From NCBI RefSeq assembly GCF_900100315.1, contig NZ_FNFF01000003.1, forward strand, positions 499,086 through 563,085: a DNA stretch of 64,000 nucleotides. The letters are read 5' to 3'. Positions 1 through 7,486 of the stretch are shown here, piece by piece; positions within the stretch are counted from its first letter, which is position 1, and each line of letters opens with the position of its first letter. The notes under the pieces were generated by a model that was not told where the DNA came from, did not search any database, and was given only the letters and a program-made list of their open reading frames with translations. Source of the DNA: Streptomyces indicus. GTDB taxonomy: Bacteria > Actinomycetota > Actinomycetes > Streptomycetales > Streptomycetaceae. Position numbers and translations under genes: made by a program.

Positions 1-31
1 GGTAAGGGATCCGGAAGAAGGGGTGAAGGGG

Positions 32-247
32 TCAGCCCTTCCAGCAGCGCGTCACCGCGCCGTCGGTGACCTCGAAGTTCAGCCGTCCCGCGAGGTACTC
101 CATCGTGATGATGGCGCCCGGCGGGAGCGTCCTGACGGTGCTCCACCCGTGCTCGCGGGCCCGCTGCTCCGCGCTGTGCGCCTCCAGGCCGACGTAGGTC
201 TCGAGGTTGTCCTGAGGTTCCGCTCCGGGCGTGGGTATCGGTGCCAT
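32..247 (-). CDS. I78-type (potato inhibitor I-like) peptidase inhibitor
   Basis: A 71-residue protein that looks like the small I78 family of serine peptidase inhibitors. The C-terminal half has the expected reactive-loop-like stretch (PPGAIITMEY) followed by RLNFEV, and it ends on a Cys-Trp-Lys-Gly tail, as in many Streptomyces members. The reading frame stays open 31 codons further upstream, but that extension is Arg-rich and unlike the family, so I start at the ATG ending at 247. No signal peptide is visible from this start, so it is either cytoplasmic or exported in another way. It stands alone, divergent from the oxidase gene at 685. Family assignment is by motif memory; the target protease is unknown. 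Confidence 0.7.
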   Translation of the reverse strand: MAPIPTPGAEPQDNLETYVGLEAHSAEQRAREHGWSTVRTLPPGAIITMEYLAGRLNFEVTDGAVTRCWKG

Positions 248-684
248 ACGGCCCACCGTAGGCGTCCTCGGACGGGAACGGAAAGTGCGGCACCCCAGCC
301 CACAGGTGCCACCGAGCGTCACCTGTCCCTCGCCGGTCACGCTTGTGTCACAGGTTCACGACAGGGGTTTATCCGGCAGTTCTTCACACGAACGAGGGGT
401 TTCGAATTCCAGGAACGGGTAGTCGTAAAGACCGCCCGCAGCCCGGGCAATTCGGCGGCCACCCGGGGCCCGTGATTGTTCCGTTATTGCGATCGGCGTG
501 CGGCGGCCCGCAGTTGACGACGCATGAGGAATTCATGGTTCCCGTACAGAATCCGCCGCTCCTCTCCATTCCTTCGCCACCTGGTTCGTACTCCCTTGCG
601 TACGCCCCCTGTTGGAGCCGGGGCGTGCGCGAGCATCATGGCGAGTGCTCCAGGGCCCAGACGTGACGACGCGAGGGGGCAGCG
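248..684. other. Divergent intergenic region, I78 gene / ctaD
   Basis: These 437 bp hold no gene I can support. A GTTT (399-402), a 14-base gap and GGGTAG (417-422) resemble the SigB/SigF-type stress promoter pattern GNNT-N14-16-GGGTAY, pointing towards ctaD but about 260 bp upstream and with an imperfect last base. The ribosome binding site of ctaD is a GAGGGGG run a few bases before its ATG. Confidence 0.35.
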
Positions 685-2385
685 ATGGGGACGACGGACA
701 CCGTGCAGGAGGTCGCCGACGCGGTGCCGGTGCGCCGGCCCGGGCGCGTGGTGGTCGACTGGCTGACGACCACCGACCACAAGAAGATCGGGCATCTCTA
801 CCTGATCACGTCGTTCGCGTTCTTCCTGATCGCCGGTCTGATGGCCCTGATGATGCGGGCCGAGCTCGCCCGCCCCGGGCTCCAGCTGATGACCAACAAC
901 GAGTTCAACCAGGCGTTCACGATGCACGGCACGATCATGCTGCTGCTCTTCGCGACGCCGACCTTCGCGGGCTTCGCCAACGAGATCATGCCGCTCCAGA
1001 TCGGGGCGCCCGACGTGGCCTTCCCGCGGCTCAACATGCTCTCGTACTGGCTGTTCCTCTTCGGCGGGCTCATCGTGCTCGGCTCGCTGCTCGTGCCCAC
1101 CGGGCCGGCCAACTTCGGCTGGTTCGCCTACGCGCCGCTCAACAGCCTGGAGCACTCCCCCGGCATCGGCGCCGACATGTGGATCATGGGGCTCGCCCTG
1201 TCCGGGTTCGGCACGATCCTGGGCGCCGTGAACTTCCTGACGACGATCATCGGGATGCGCGCGCCGGGGATGACGATGTTCCGTATGCCGGTCTTCACGT
1301 GGAACGTGCTGTTCACGTCGATCCTCGTCCTGATCGCGTTCCCGGTGCTCGCGGCCGCGCTGCTCGTCCTGGAGGCGGACCGGCGGTTCGGGTCGATGGT
1401 GTTCGAGGCGGAGTTCGGCGGGGCGCTCCTGTGGCAGCACCTGTTCTGGTTCTTCGGGCATCCGGAGGTCTACATCATCGCGCTGCCGTTCTTCGGCATC
1501 ATCACGGAGATCATCCCGGTGTTCAGCCGGAAGCCGATCTTCGGTTACGTGATGCTGGTCGGCGCCACGATGGCCATCACCGGACTCTCGGTCGTGGTGT
1601 GGGCGCACCACATGTTCGCGACGGGTGCGGTCCTGCTGCCCTTCTTCTCGTTCATGTCCTTCCTGATCGCGGTGCCCACGGGCGTGAAGTTCTTCAACTG
1701 GACCGGGACCATGCTGAAGGGGTCCTTGAGCTTCGAGACACCGATGCTGTGGGCGATGGGGTTCCTGGTGTCGTTCCTGTTCGGCGGTCTGACGGGGGTG
1801 ATCCTGGCGTCGCCGCCGATGGACTTCCACGTCACCGACTCGTACTTCGTCGTCGCGCACTTCCACTACGTGGTGTTCGGCACCGTGGTCTTCGCGACCT
1901 TCGGCGGCTTCTACTTCTGGTGGCCGAAGTTCACCGGGAAGCTGCTCGACGAGCGGCTCGGGAAGATCCAGTTCTGGACGCTGTTCGTGGGCTTCCACAC
2001 CACGTTCCTGGTGCAGCACTGGCTGGGCGCGGAGGGGATGCCGCGGCGGTACGCGGACTATCTGGCGGCCGACGGGTTCACGGCGCTCAACATGATCTCG
2101 ACGATCGGCGCCTTCCTGCTGGGGCTCTCCACGCTGCCCTTCGCCTACAACGTGTGGAAGACCGCCAAGTACGGCAAGAAGGTCGAGGTCGACGACCCCT
2201 GGGGGTACGGGCGTTCGCTGGAGTGGGCGACCTCGTGTCCGCCGCCGCGGCACAACTTCGTCACGCTTCCGCGGATCCGTTCGGAGTCCCCGGCGTTCGA
2301 TCTGCACCATCCGAAGTTCGCGGCGTTCCAGCGGGAGACGAACCCCGTTCCAGAGCCCGGGAGAGGCGGTCACGACTCCGCCTGA
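685..2385 (+). CDS. ctaD: Cytochrome c oxidase subunit I (stand-alone copy)
   Basis: This is the catalytic heme-copper subunit of an aa3-type oxidase, which reduces O2 to water and pumps protons in the cytoplasmic membrane. At 566 residues it is normal length, with about 12 hydrophobic segments. Metal ligands are all present: H81 (MHGT) and H394 for low-spin heme a, H259 with cross-linked Y263 (GHPEVY), H308 and H309 for CuB, and H392 for heme a3. No subunit II or III gene is adjacent, whereas the main Streptomyces ctaD lies in a cta/qcr cluster, so this looks like the second copy that must borrow other subunits. Its last 125 bp overlap the end of the convergent regulator gene. Confidence 0.95.
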   Translation: MGTTDTVQEVADAVPVRRPGRVVVDWLTTTDHKKIGHLYLITSFAFFLIAGLMALMMRAELARPGLQLMTNNEFNQAFTMHGTIMLLLFATPTFAGFANEIMPLQIGAPDVAFPRLNMLSYWLFLFGGLIVLGSLLVPTGPANFGWFAYAPLNSLEHSPGIGADMWIMGLALSGFGTILGAVNFLTTIIGMRAPGMTMFRMPVFTWNVLFTSILVLIAFPVLAAALLVLEADRRFGSMVFEAEFGGALLWQHLFWFFGHPEVYIIALPFFGIITEIIPVFSRKPIFGYVMLVGATMAITGLSVVVWAHHMFATGAVLLPFFSFMSFLIAVPTGVKFFNWTGTMLKGSLSFETPMLWAMGFLVSFLFGGLTGVILASPPMDFHVTDSYFVVAHFHYVVFGTVVFATFGGFYFWWPKFTGKLLDERLGKIQFWTLFVGFHTTFLVQHWLGAEGMPRRYADYLAADGFTALNMISTIGAFLLGLSTLPFAYNVWKTAKYGKKVEVDDPWGYGRSLEWATSCPPPRHNFVTLPRIRSESPAFDLHHPKFAAFQRETNPVPEPGRGGHDSA

Positions 2386-3304
2386 TGTGGTCGTTCAGCT
2401 CGGCGGGCGCGAGCACTTCGAACTCGTATCCCATGAGCATCACGTGGATGACCATGACGTCGAGGCTCGCGGCCCCGGTGTGCAGGATGCAGGTGCTCTC
2501 GGTCTCGGCATCGAGGACGCCGGCGGAGGGCGAGACGGTCTGCGCCGCCTCCTCTATGGAGGTGTGCAGGCGGATCGTGGCGTGGGCGTCGTAGGCGCGG
2601 TTCGAGACGCCCTGCGAGACGTACGCGGCCAGGTCGTCGGCGGGCGGTCTGCGCTGGGCGAAGCGCGGGCCGTGCGGGGGCTTCGGCGTGATGCGGTCGG
2701 CGCGGAAGGTGCGCCAGTCGCCGCGGTCCACGTCCCAGGCCACCAGGTACCAGCGGCGTTCGGTGCACACGAGGCGGTGCGGCTCGACGGTGCGGCGGGT
2801 GGTGGCGCCGCTGTGGTCGCGGTACTCGAAGCGCAGCCGCTCGGCGTCGCGGCACACGCCGGCCAACTCGGTGAGCACGGCCGGGTCGACGGCCGAGGCC
2901 TGGGCCGTGCGCAGCATCGGCACCGTGAAGGCGTTGAGGGTGCTGACGCGGCGGCGCAGGCGGGTGGGGAGCACCTGCTCCAGCTTGGCGAGGGCGCGGA
3001 CCGAGGTCTCGCCGATGCCCTCGATGCCCTGTCCTGCGGCGGTGCGCAGACCCACCGCGACGGCCACCGCCTCCTCGTCGTCGAGCAGCAGCGGCGGCAT
3101 CTCGGCGCCGACGCCGAGCTGGTAGCCGCCGCCGGTACCCGGTGAGGCGTTGACGGGATAGCCGAGTTCGCGCAGCCGGTCGATGTCACGGCGGACGGTG
3201 CGCGGGGTGACGCCGAGCCGGTCGGCCAGCGCGGCGCCCGACCACTCGCGGTGGGCCTGCAACAGGGAAAGGAGTTTGAGCAGGCGGGCGGAGGTCTCGA
3301 GCAT
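2261..3304 (-). CDS. WYL-domain transcriptional regulator (YafY/DeoR-like)
   Basis: This 347-residue regulator has an N-terminal winged HTH (roughly residues 1-60, with [13 protein letters not shown] as the recognition helix) and a WYL-type effector domain from about 140 ([10 protein letters not shown], then [23 protein letters not shown]), followed by the usual C-terminal extension. Members sense a ligand or nucleic acid and often control a neighbouring divergent gene; here that is the epoxide hydrolase at 3476, an inference from position. The start is the ATG before LETSARLL; the frame is open upstream only because it crosses a repeat array. The last 41 codons run antisense to ctaD and are rich in Gly, Ser, Thr and Pro, so the C-terminus may be a recent extension. 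Confidence 0.88.
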   Translation of the reverse strand: MLETSARLLKLLSLLQAHREWSGAALADRLGVTPRTVRRDIDRLRELGYPVNASPGTGGGYQLGVGAEMPPLLLDDEEAVAVAVGLRTAAGQGIEGIGETSVRALAKLEQVLPTRLRRRVSTLNAFTVPMLRTAQASAVDPAVLTELAGVCRDAERLRFEYRDHSGATTRRTVEPHRLVCTERRWYLVAWDVDRGDWRTFRADRITPKPPHGPRFAQRRPPADDLAAYVSQGVSNRAYDAHATIRLHTSIEEAAQTVSPSAGVLDAETESTCILHTGAASLDVMVIHVMLMGYEFEVLAPAELNDHIRRSRDRLSRALERGSSPAGTPRTSDGADRTPGTPNGSAEA

Positions 3305-3348
3305 GCGGTGGAGTCTGCCATGGTGCGCGGCTGCCGGGTCCGGGCGGC

Positions 3349-3432
3349 GGTGCTGCCAGCGGTGCTGCCAGCGTTGCCGCTCGCATTGCTGCCCGCAGAG
3401 CTGCCCGTATTCCTTCCCGTATTCCTGCCCGC
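3349..3432. repeat. 12-bp degenerate tandem array, 7 units
   Basis: Seven contiguous 12-bp units begin at 3349, 3361, 3373, 3385, 3397, 3409 and 3421. The first two are identical (GGTGCTGCCAGC); later ones drift to ATTGCTGCCCGC and ATTCCTGCCCGC. The array fills much of the divergent spacer between the WYL regulator (start 3304) and the epoxide hydrolase (start 3476). Confidence 0.85.
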
Positions 3433-3475
3433 ATGAGGACTGTGGTTGTCCGCGACCCTCGCTACGTTGTTGCGC

Positions 3476-4651
3476 ATGGCAGAGACCACTGCACCCACGG
3501 ACATAGTCCCCTTCCGGATCGACATCCCGCAGGCGCAGCTCGACGATCTGCGCACCCGGCTCGGGATGACCCGCTGGCCCGACGAACTGCCGGGCACGGA
3601 CTGGGAGTACGGAGCCTCGCTGTCGTATGTGAAGTCCCTGGCCGAGTACTGGCGCACCGGCTACGACTGGCGCAAGCACGAGGCCGCGCTCAACGAACTC
3701 CCCCAGTTCGTCACCGAGATCGACGGCGCCACCGTGCACTTCCTGCATCTGCGCTCGCCCGAGCCGGACGCGATGCCGCTGATCCTCACGCACGGCTGGC
3801 CCGGCTCCATCGTGGAGTTCCTGGAGCTGGTCGGACCGCTCAGCGATCCGCGCGCGCACGGCGGCGACCCCGCGGACGCCTTCCACGTCGTGGTCCCCTC
3901 GATCCCCGGCTTCGGGTTCTCGGGGCCCACGCGCGAGAAGGGCTGGAACGCCACCCGGGTCGCGCGCGCCTGGCACGAGCTGATGCGGCGGCTCGGATAC
4001 GAGCGGTACGCAGCCCAGGGCGGCGACCTCGGCGCGATCATCTCGCCGACGCTCGGGCGGATCGAGCCCGAAGCGGTGATCGGGATCCATGTGAACGCCG
4101 CGTCCGTGGGGTTCATCCCGCTCGGCCCGGTCTCCGACGAGTTCAAGGCGCAGCTCACCGCGAAGGAGCTGAAGCGGCTCGACAAGATCAACTGGTTCAT
4201 GAACGAGGGCTTCGGCTACAACAAGGTGCAGTCCACGCGCCCGCAGACCCTCGCGTACAGCCTCAGCGACTCGCCGGTCGGGCAACTCGCCTGGATCACC
4301 GAGAAGTTCAAGGAGTGGACCCACCCCTCGGCCGAGCTGCCCGAGGACGCGGTCGACCGGGACACGCTCCTGACCAACGTGATGTTCTACTGGCTGACCG
4401 GCACGGGCGGCTCGGCGGCCCGGATCTACTACGAGAACATGCATGTCCTCGACTGGTTCCCCAGCGCCTCCTCGCCGGTCCCCACCGGGGTCGCCAACTT
4501 CTTCGAGGACGCGGCGATCCGCCGGTTCGCCGAGGAGCTCAACCACATCACGCACTGGAACGAGTACGAGCAGGGCGGCCACTTCGCCGCGCTCGAAGCA
4601 CCGCAGCTGCTGCTCGGCGACATCCGGGAGTTCTTCCGCACGCTGCGTTGA
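3476..4651 (+). CDS. Epoxide hydrolase, microsomal-type alpha/beta hydrolase
   Basis: This 391-residue enzyme has the N-terminal EHN lid domain (about 8-110, with [14 protein letters not shown]) followed by an alpha/beta hydrolase fold. Visible active-site features are the oxyanion motif HGWPGS, the nucleophile D184 in QGGDLGA, and the catalytic His in [11 protein letters not shown] near the C-terminus. It should open epoxides to diols through an ester on the aspartate; the natural substrate cannot be told. I prefer the ATG at 3476 (MAETTAPTD) to an ATG 30 bp upstream because homologues begin near this point; neither has a strong ribosome binding site. It is divergent from the WYL regulator, its likely controller. 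Confidence 0.88.
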   Translation: MAETTAPTDIVPFRIDIPQAQLDDLRTRLGMTRWPDELPGTDWEYGASLSYVKSLAEYWRTGYDWRKHEAALNELPQFVTEIDGATVHFLHLRSPEPDAMPLILTHGWPGSIVEFLELVGPLSDPRAHGGDPADAFHVVVPSIPGFGFSGPTREKGWNATRVARAWHELMRRLGYERYAAQGGDLGAIISPTLGRIEPEAVIGIHVNAASVGFIPLGPVSDEFKAQLTAKELKRLDKINWFMNEGFGYNKVQSTRPQTLAYSLSDSPVGQLAWITEKFKEWTHPSAELPEDAVDRDTLLTNVMFYWLTGTGGSAARIYYENMHVLDWFPSASSPVPTGVANFFEDAAIRRFAEELNHITHWNEYEQGGHFAALEAPQLLLGDIREFFRTLR

Positions 4652-4661
4652 CGAGGGCTGG

Positions 4662-4682
4662 GCCGGCTCCCGCTGAGCCGGC
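4662..4682. terminator. Bidirectional hairpin between convergent genes
   Basis: GCCGGCTC (4662-4669) pairs perfectly with GAGCCGGC (4675-4682) across a 5-base loop. It sits between the convergent stops at 4651 and 4683. There is no T-run, as is usual in Streptomyces. Confidence 0.6.
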
Positions 4683-5987
4683 TCACTGCTCGTACGGCAG
4701 TTGCGGCACCTCGAAGCAGTTGGCGTTCATGTCGCCGCCCTGCGTCACCCAGCCGCGCCCGTCCTGCCAGCGCGCCACCGACAGGCAGGTGCGGCGGGTC
4801 GCGGGCGGCCGCTCGCGCTGCTCGAAGACCACCGGGATCAGCAGACCGTCCGCGTCGTAGGGCTCGCCGCGCCGCATGTACGCGTCCACGCACTCCCGCG
4901 TCACGCCGGACCCGGCACAGGACTTCGCCGCGTCCGCGAACCACATCGCGGCCGCCCATCCTTCGAGCTGCCACTGCGAGAGCCGGTCCGCGCCCTTCAT
5001 CGCCGCGCGGAACTCCTTCGCCGCAGCGCTGTCCGGGTCCTGGAAGTTGCGGCTCGATCCCGTCACCCACAGCGCGTTGCGGCAGCGCGGGGAGTCCTTG
5101 TAGACCTCGGCGACGTCGGAGTTCCAGTTCTGCGCGTTGGTGACCTTGGCGGTGACCCTGGTGCCCACCTGGTCCATCGCCTTGCAGAGCTGGGCGTTGC
5201 CGTGGGTGTCGATCGCATCGAAGACCAGGTCGGCGCCCTGCTCCTTCAAGTCGGCCGCCACCGCACGGAAGTTGGGCAGCGCCAGGTCGACCTGTTCGGT
5301 GACGACCTTGTAGCCCTCGGCCTTCAGGCCGCGCGTGATCAGCTGCGCGTATCCGGCGGACGCGGCCTGGTTGTACGAGACCACGGCCGCGGTGCGGGCA
5401 CCGTGCTCGCGCTTGAAGTAGCGGTAGATCTCGGTGCCGCCGTACTGCTTGCCGTCCCAGCCCGCCTTGCCGCCCTTGCGCGGGGCGAGCGAGCCGTAGA
5501 CGGAGTAGAGGTGCGGATACGTGTCGTACGCGGGCCCGATCGGCTGCCCGCCGATGTCGGGGACCCCCGCCTCGGCCACCAGCGGGGCGCCCTCGTAGTC
5601 GAGCGTCGTGGTGGCGACGAGCGCCACGACCTTCCGCTCGTCGACCAGCTTGTGCACGCACTCGTTGTTGCCGACGCCGGTGCCGCCGTCGTCGCAGGTG
5701 TGCACCTCGACCTTGCGGCCGTCGATCCCGCCGCGGGCGTTCAGCCGCTCGAAGTAGGCCTTCGCCCCGTCACGCGGCCCGGTGAACGCATCGCCGCCCA
5801 CCGGACTCGTCTCGCTCGTGATGATGCCGACGTGCAGGGGCGAGGTGTCGGCGGGCTGCTCGGGTCCCGTGGGCCGGCCGGTGAACTCGCTCTCCGGCAG
5901 CCGGCTGCCGCAGCCGGCGGCGAGCAGGGCGAGCAGCGCCGCGGACAGGACAGCTCCGCGGCGCACCCTCGCCGCACCCCGCCTCAT
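4683..5987 (-). CDS. Branched-chain amino acid-type ABC substrate-binding lipoprotein
   Basis: A 434-residue type-1 periplasmic binding protein (LivJ/LivK/AmiC superfamily). The signal peptide ends in a lipobox with Cys26 (LLAAGC), so the mature protein should be anchored outside the membrane. The fold is recognisable from VGIITSETSPVGG at the first strand, FERLNARGGIDGRKVEV, and TTTLDYEGAPLVAEAGVP. Five later cysteines suggest disulfides. It starts 4 bp after the stop of the lipoprotein gene upstream (5992-6552), so the two are co-transcribed. The fused LivHMG permease/ATPase and LivF lie divergently just beyond, so this is the likely binding protein of that transporter. Ligand unknown; amides, urea or short peptides are as possible as branched amino acids. 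Confidence 0.85.
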   Translation of the reverse strand: MRRGAARVRRGAVLSAALLALLAAGCGSRLPESEFTGRPTGPEQPADTSPLHVGIITSETSPVGGDAFTGPRDGAKAYFERLNARGGIDGRKVEVHTCDDGGTGVGNNECVHKLVDERKVVALVATTTLDYEGAPLVAEAGVPDIGGQPIGPAYDTYPHLYSVYGSLAPRKGGKAGWDGKQYGGTEIYRYFKREHGARTAAVVSYNQAASAGYAQLITRGLKAEGYKVVTEQVDLALPNFRAVAADLKEQGADLVFDAIDTHGNAQLCKAMDQVGTRVTAKVTNAQNWNSDVAEVYKDSPRCRNALWVTGSSRNFQDPDSAAAKEFRAAMKGADRLSQWQLEGWAAAMWFADAAKSCAGSGVTRECVDAYMRRGEPYDADGLLIPVVFEQRERPPATRRTCLSVARWQDGRGWVTQGGDMNANCFEVPQLPYEQ

Positions 5988-5991
5988 CCGC

Positions 5992-6552
5992 TCAACAGCC
6001 GGGCAGCGGCGAGGTGTTGCCGCTCATGGCGAGCAGTCCGCAAAGCGTCTTGACCGACACCTTCCAGGTGCCCTCCTGCTCCACCACGGTCCCCGAGCTG
6101 CCGGGCAGGACGGTGGCTCCGTTCAGGGCGAGGTCGTAGGTGACCTTGGCGTCCTTCGGCGAGGTGAACTCCACCTTGCCGACCTTGGCCGAAACCTGTC
6201 CCCCGCGCTCGTCGCCGCTGAAGGCCTGCAGGACGGGGCGCATCTTGCTGCCGTTCTCGATGTACTTCTCCTTCTCGGCCATCTTGACCTTGGGGTCGAA
6301 GAACTTCTCGAAGTTGGTCTTGATCTCCTTCTCGGCCGCCGCCGGATCCTCCGGCTGTCCCCCGCCGCCCTCCTCCTCGGAGGGCGAGGCGCTGGTGGGG
6401 TCGGCGGGCGCGCTGCTCGTCTTGTCCTTCGGCGGGGTGGGCGGCGGATCCTCGCCGCCTCCTCCCCCGTCGTCGCCGCAGGCCGTCACGGCCGGGCCGA
6501 TGACCAGGACGGCCGCCGCGGCCAGCGCGGCGAGGCGTGTCCTGGAACGCAT
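5992..6552 (-). CDS. Lipoprotein with MTB12-like C-terminal domain
   Basis: A 186-residue lipoprotein: signal peptide with lipobox Cys25 (AVTAC), then a Gly/Pro/Ser/Glu-rich linker to about residue 70, then a compact domain (EIKTNFEKFFDPKVKMAEK through TWKVSVKTLCGLLAMSG). That domain resembles the C-terminus of mycobacterial low-molecular-weight antigen MTB12 and related secreted actinobacterial proteins, whose function is not established. The ATG at 6552 is chosen because it gives a clean signal peptide and follows GGGAG by 10 bp; the longer open frame adds a non-signal-like stretch. First gene of a two-gene unit with the binding protein downstream; its promoter faces the membrane-protein gene at 6843. 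Confidence 0.7.
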   Translation of the reverse strand: MRSRTRLAALAAAAVLVIGPAVTACGDDGGGGGEDPPPTPPKDKTSSAPADPTSASPSEEEGGGGQPEDPAAAEKEIKTNFEKFFDPKVKMAEKEKYIENGSKMRPVLQAFSGDERGGQVSAKVGKVEFTSPKDAKVTYDLALNGATVLPGSSGTVVEQEGTWKVSVKTLCGLLAMSGNTSPLPGC

Positions 6553-6640
6553 GTGGGGGCTGCTCCCGAGGACCATCAGGCTCACCACCGGGGTGTCGGA
6601 CCGGGCGGTGCCCGGTGCTTTCAGGGTCAGCTTCAAGAGG

Positions 6641-6708
6641 GCATAGTGCAAGCGTTCAAGGAAGGCACAGTGCGAGCACGGTGCGAGCGTTCACGAAGGC
6701 ATAGTGCA
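6641..6708. promoter_or_regulatory. Cluster of four GCAC-N-GTGC-like palindromes
   Basis: Four related 9-10-mers begin at 6641 (GCATAGTGCA), 6665 (GCACAGTGCG), 6676 (GCACGGTGCG) and 6699 (GCATAGTGCA). The middle two are perfect GCAC-N-GTGC palindromes and the outer two have one mismatched pair. Three are followed by AGCG-type flanks. They lie between the divergent starts at 6552 and 6843, so a regulator-binding cluster is plausible; this is inference. Confidence 0.45.
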
Positions 6709-6842
6709 AGCGATCGGCTGACAAGAACAGACAGACGGCTGACTAGACAACGGACGGTTTCCGGTGCGGACCGTGCTGCGGTGACGGACGGTTGGTCCGG
6801 CGACGGCCCGTTGTCCGGCGGCCGGATCCCCTGGGGGCCCGG

Positions 6843-7484
6843 ATGCGGACGGATCGACTGCGGACAGTGCACCCGTTGCTGTGGGCGGGCCTCGGCGCCG
6901 CGGCCCTCGGCGCGGTGCTCTGCGTCATCGGCTGGTACGGGGTGTCGGGCGAGCGGTTCGCCGAGCGCCAGGTGCCGTACCTGGCCTCCTGCACGCTGCC
7001 CGGCGCCGCGCTGATCGTGGCGGGCGCGGTGCTCGTGGCGCAGGCGCGCAGCGCGGCGGCCGCGGCCCGGATGGACGCACTGTACGCGCTGCTCGTACAC
7101 GAGGAGGAACCGCCGCCCGCGCCCGTGCAGCCGGCCGCCATCAGCCGCGAGCTGCTGCTCGTACCGGGCGGCACGCTCTACCACCGGGCCGACTGCCCGC
7201 TCGTGGCGGGCAAGCCCGAGGCGGTGCCGGCCGACGCGCATGCCGTGGCGGACGGGGAGTTGGGGCCCTGCCCGATCTGCGAGCCGGACGCGAGCGGTGA
7301 GCCGGGACGCGGCGCGGAAGCCGGGCACACCGCCGAGCCCGGACGCGCCGTCGAGCCCGGACAGACAGCCGAGTCCCGACGCAACGCCGAGCCCGGTCGC
7401 ACCGTCCAGCCCGGACAGACACCCGAGCCCCGACGCAACGCCGAGCCCGGTCGCACCGCCGAGCCCGGCGGCCCGGAGTCCTGA
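6843..7484 (+). CDS. Small membrane protein with Cys-rich motif and repeat tail
   Basis: A 213-residue protein I do not recognise by name. It has two N-terminal membrane segments (about residues 9-31 and 44-66), then a hydrophilic region with LYHRADCPLVAGK and, 20 residues on, LGPCPIC, a Cys/His arrangement that could bind metal. From about residue 150 the tail is a degenerate 6-residue repeat (AEPGRT-like) organised in 18-residue units. The ATG at 6843 is preferred to an upstream ATG because the membrane segment then starts correctly. Its stop is 2 bp before the livHMG start, so the two are translationally coupled, and an accessory role for the transporter is likely. Confidence 0.7.
   Translation: MRTDRLRTVHPLLWAGLGAAALGAVLCVIGWYGVSGERFAERQVPYLASCTLPGAALIVAGAVLVAQARSAAAAARMDALYALLVHEEEPPPAPVQPAAISRELLLVPGGTLYHRADCPLVAGKPEAVPADAHAVADGELGPCPICEPDASGEPGRGAEAGHTAEPGRAVEPGQTAESRRNAEPGRTVQPGQTPEPRRNAEPGRTAEPGGPES
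7350..7457 (+). repeat. 54-bp in-frame tandem repeat, 2 units
   Basis: Units at 7350-7403 and 7404-7457 match at nearly every base. Each encodes 18 residues built from AEPGRT/EPGQT-like hexads, inside the tail of the membrane protein gene. Partial copies flank both sides. Confidence 0.85.
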
Positions 7485-7486
7485 GC

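Noticed and set aside
484..2373. Long minus-strand open frame opposite ctaD
   Set aside because: Arg/Glu/Gln/His-rich composition from reading the GC-biased complement of a clear gene; no domain.
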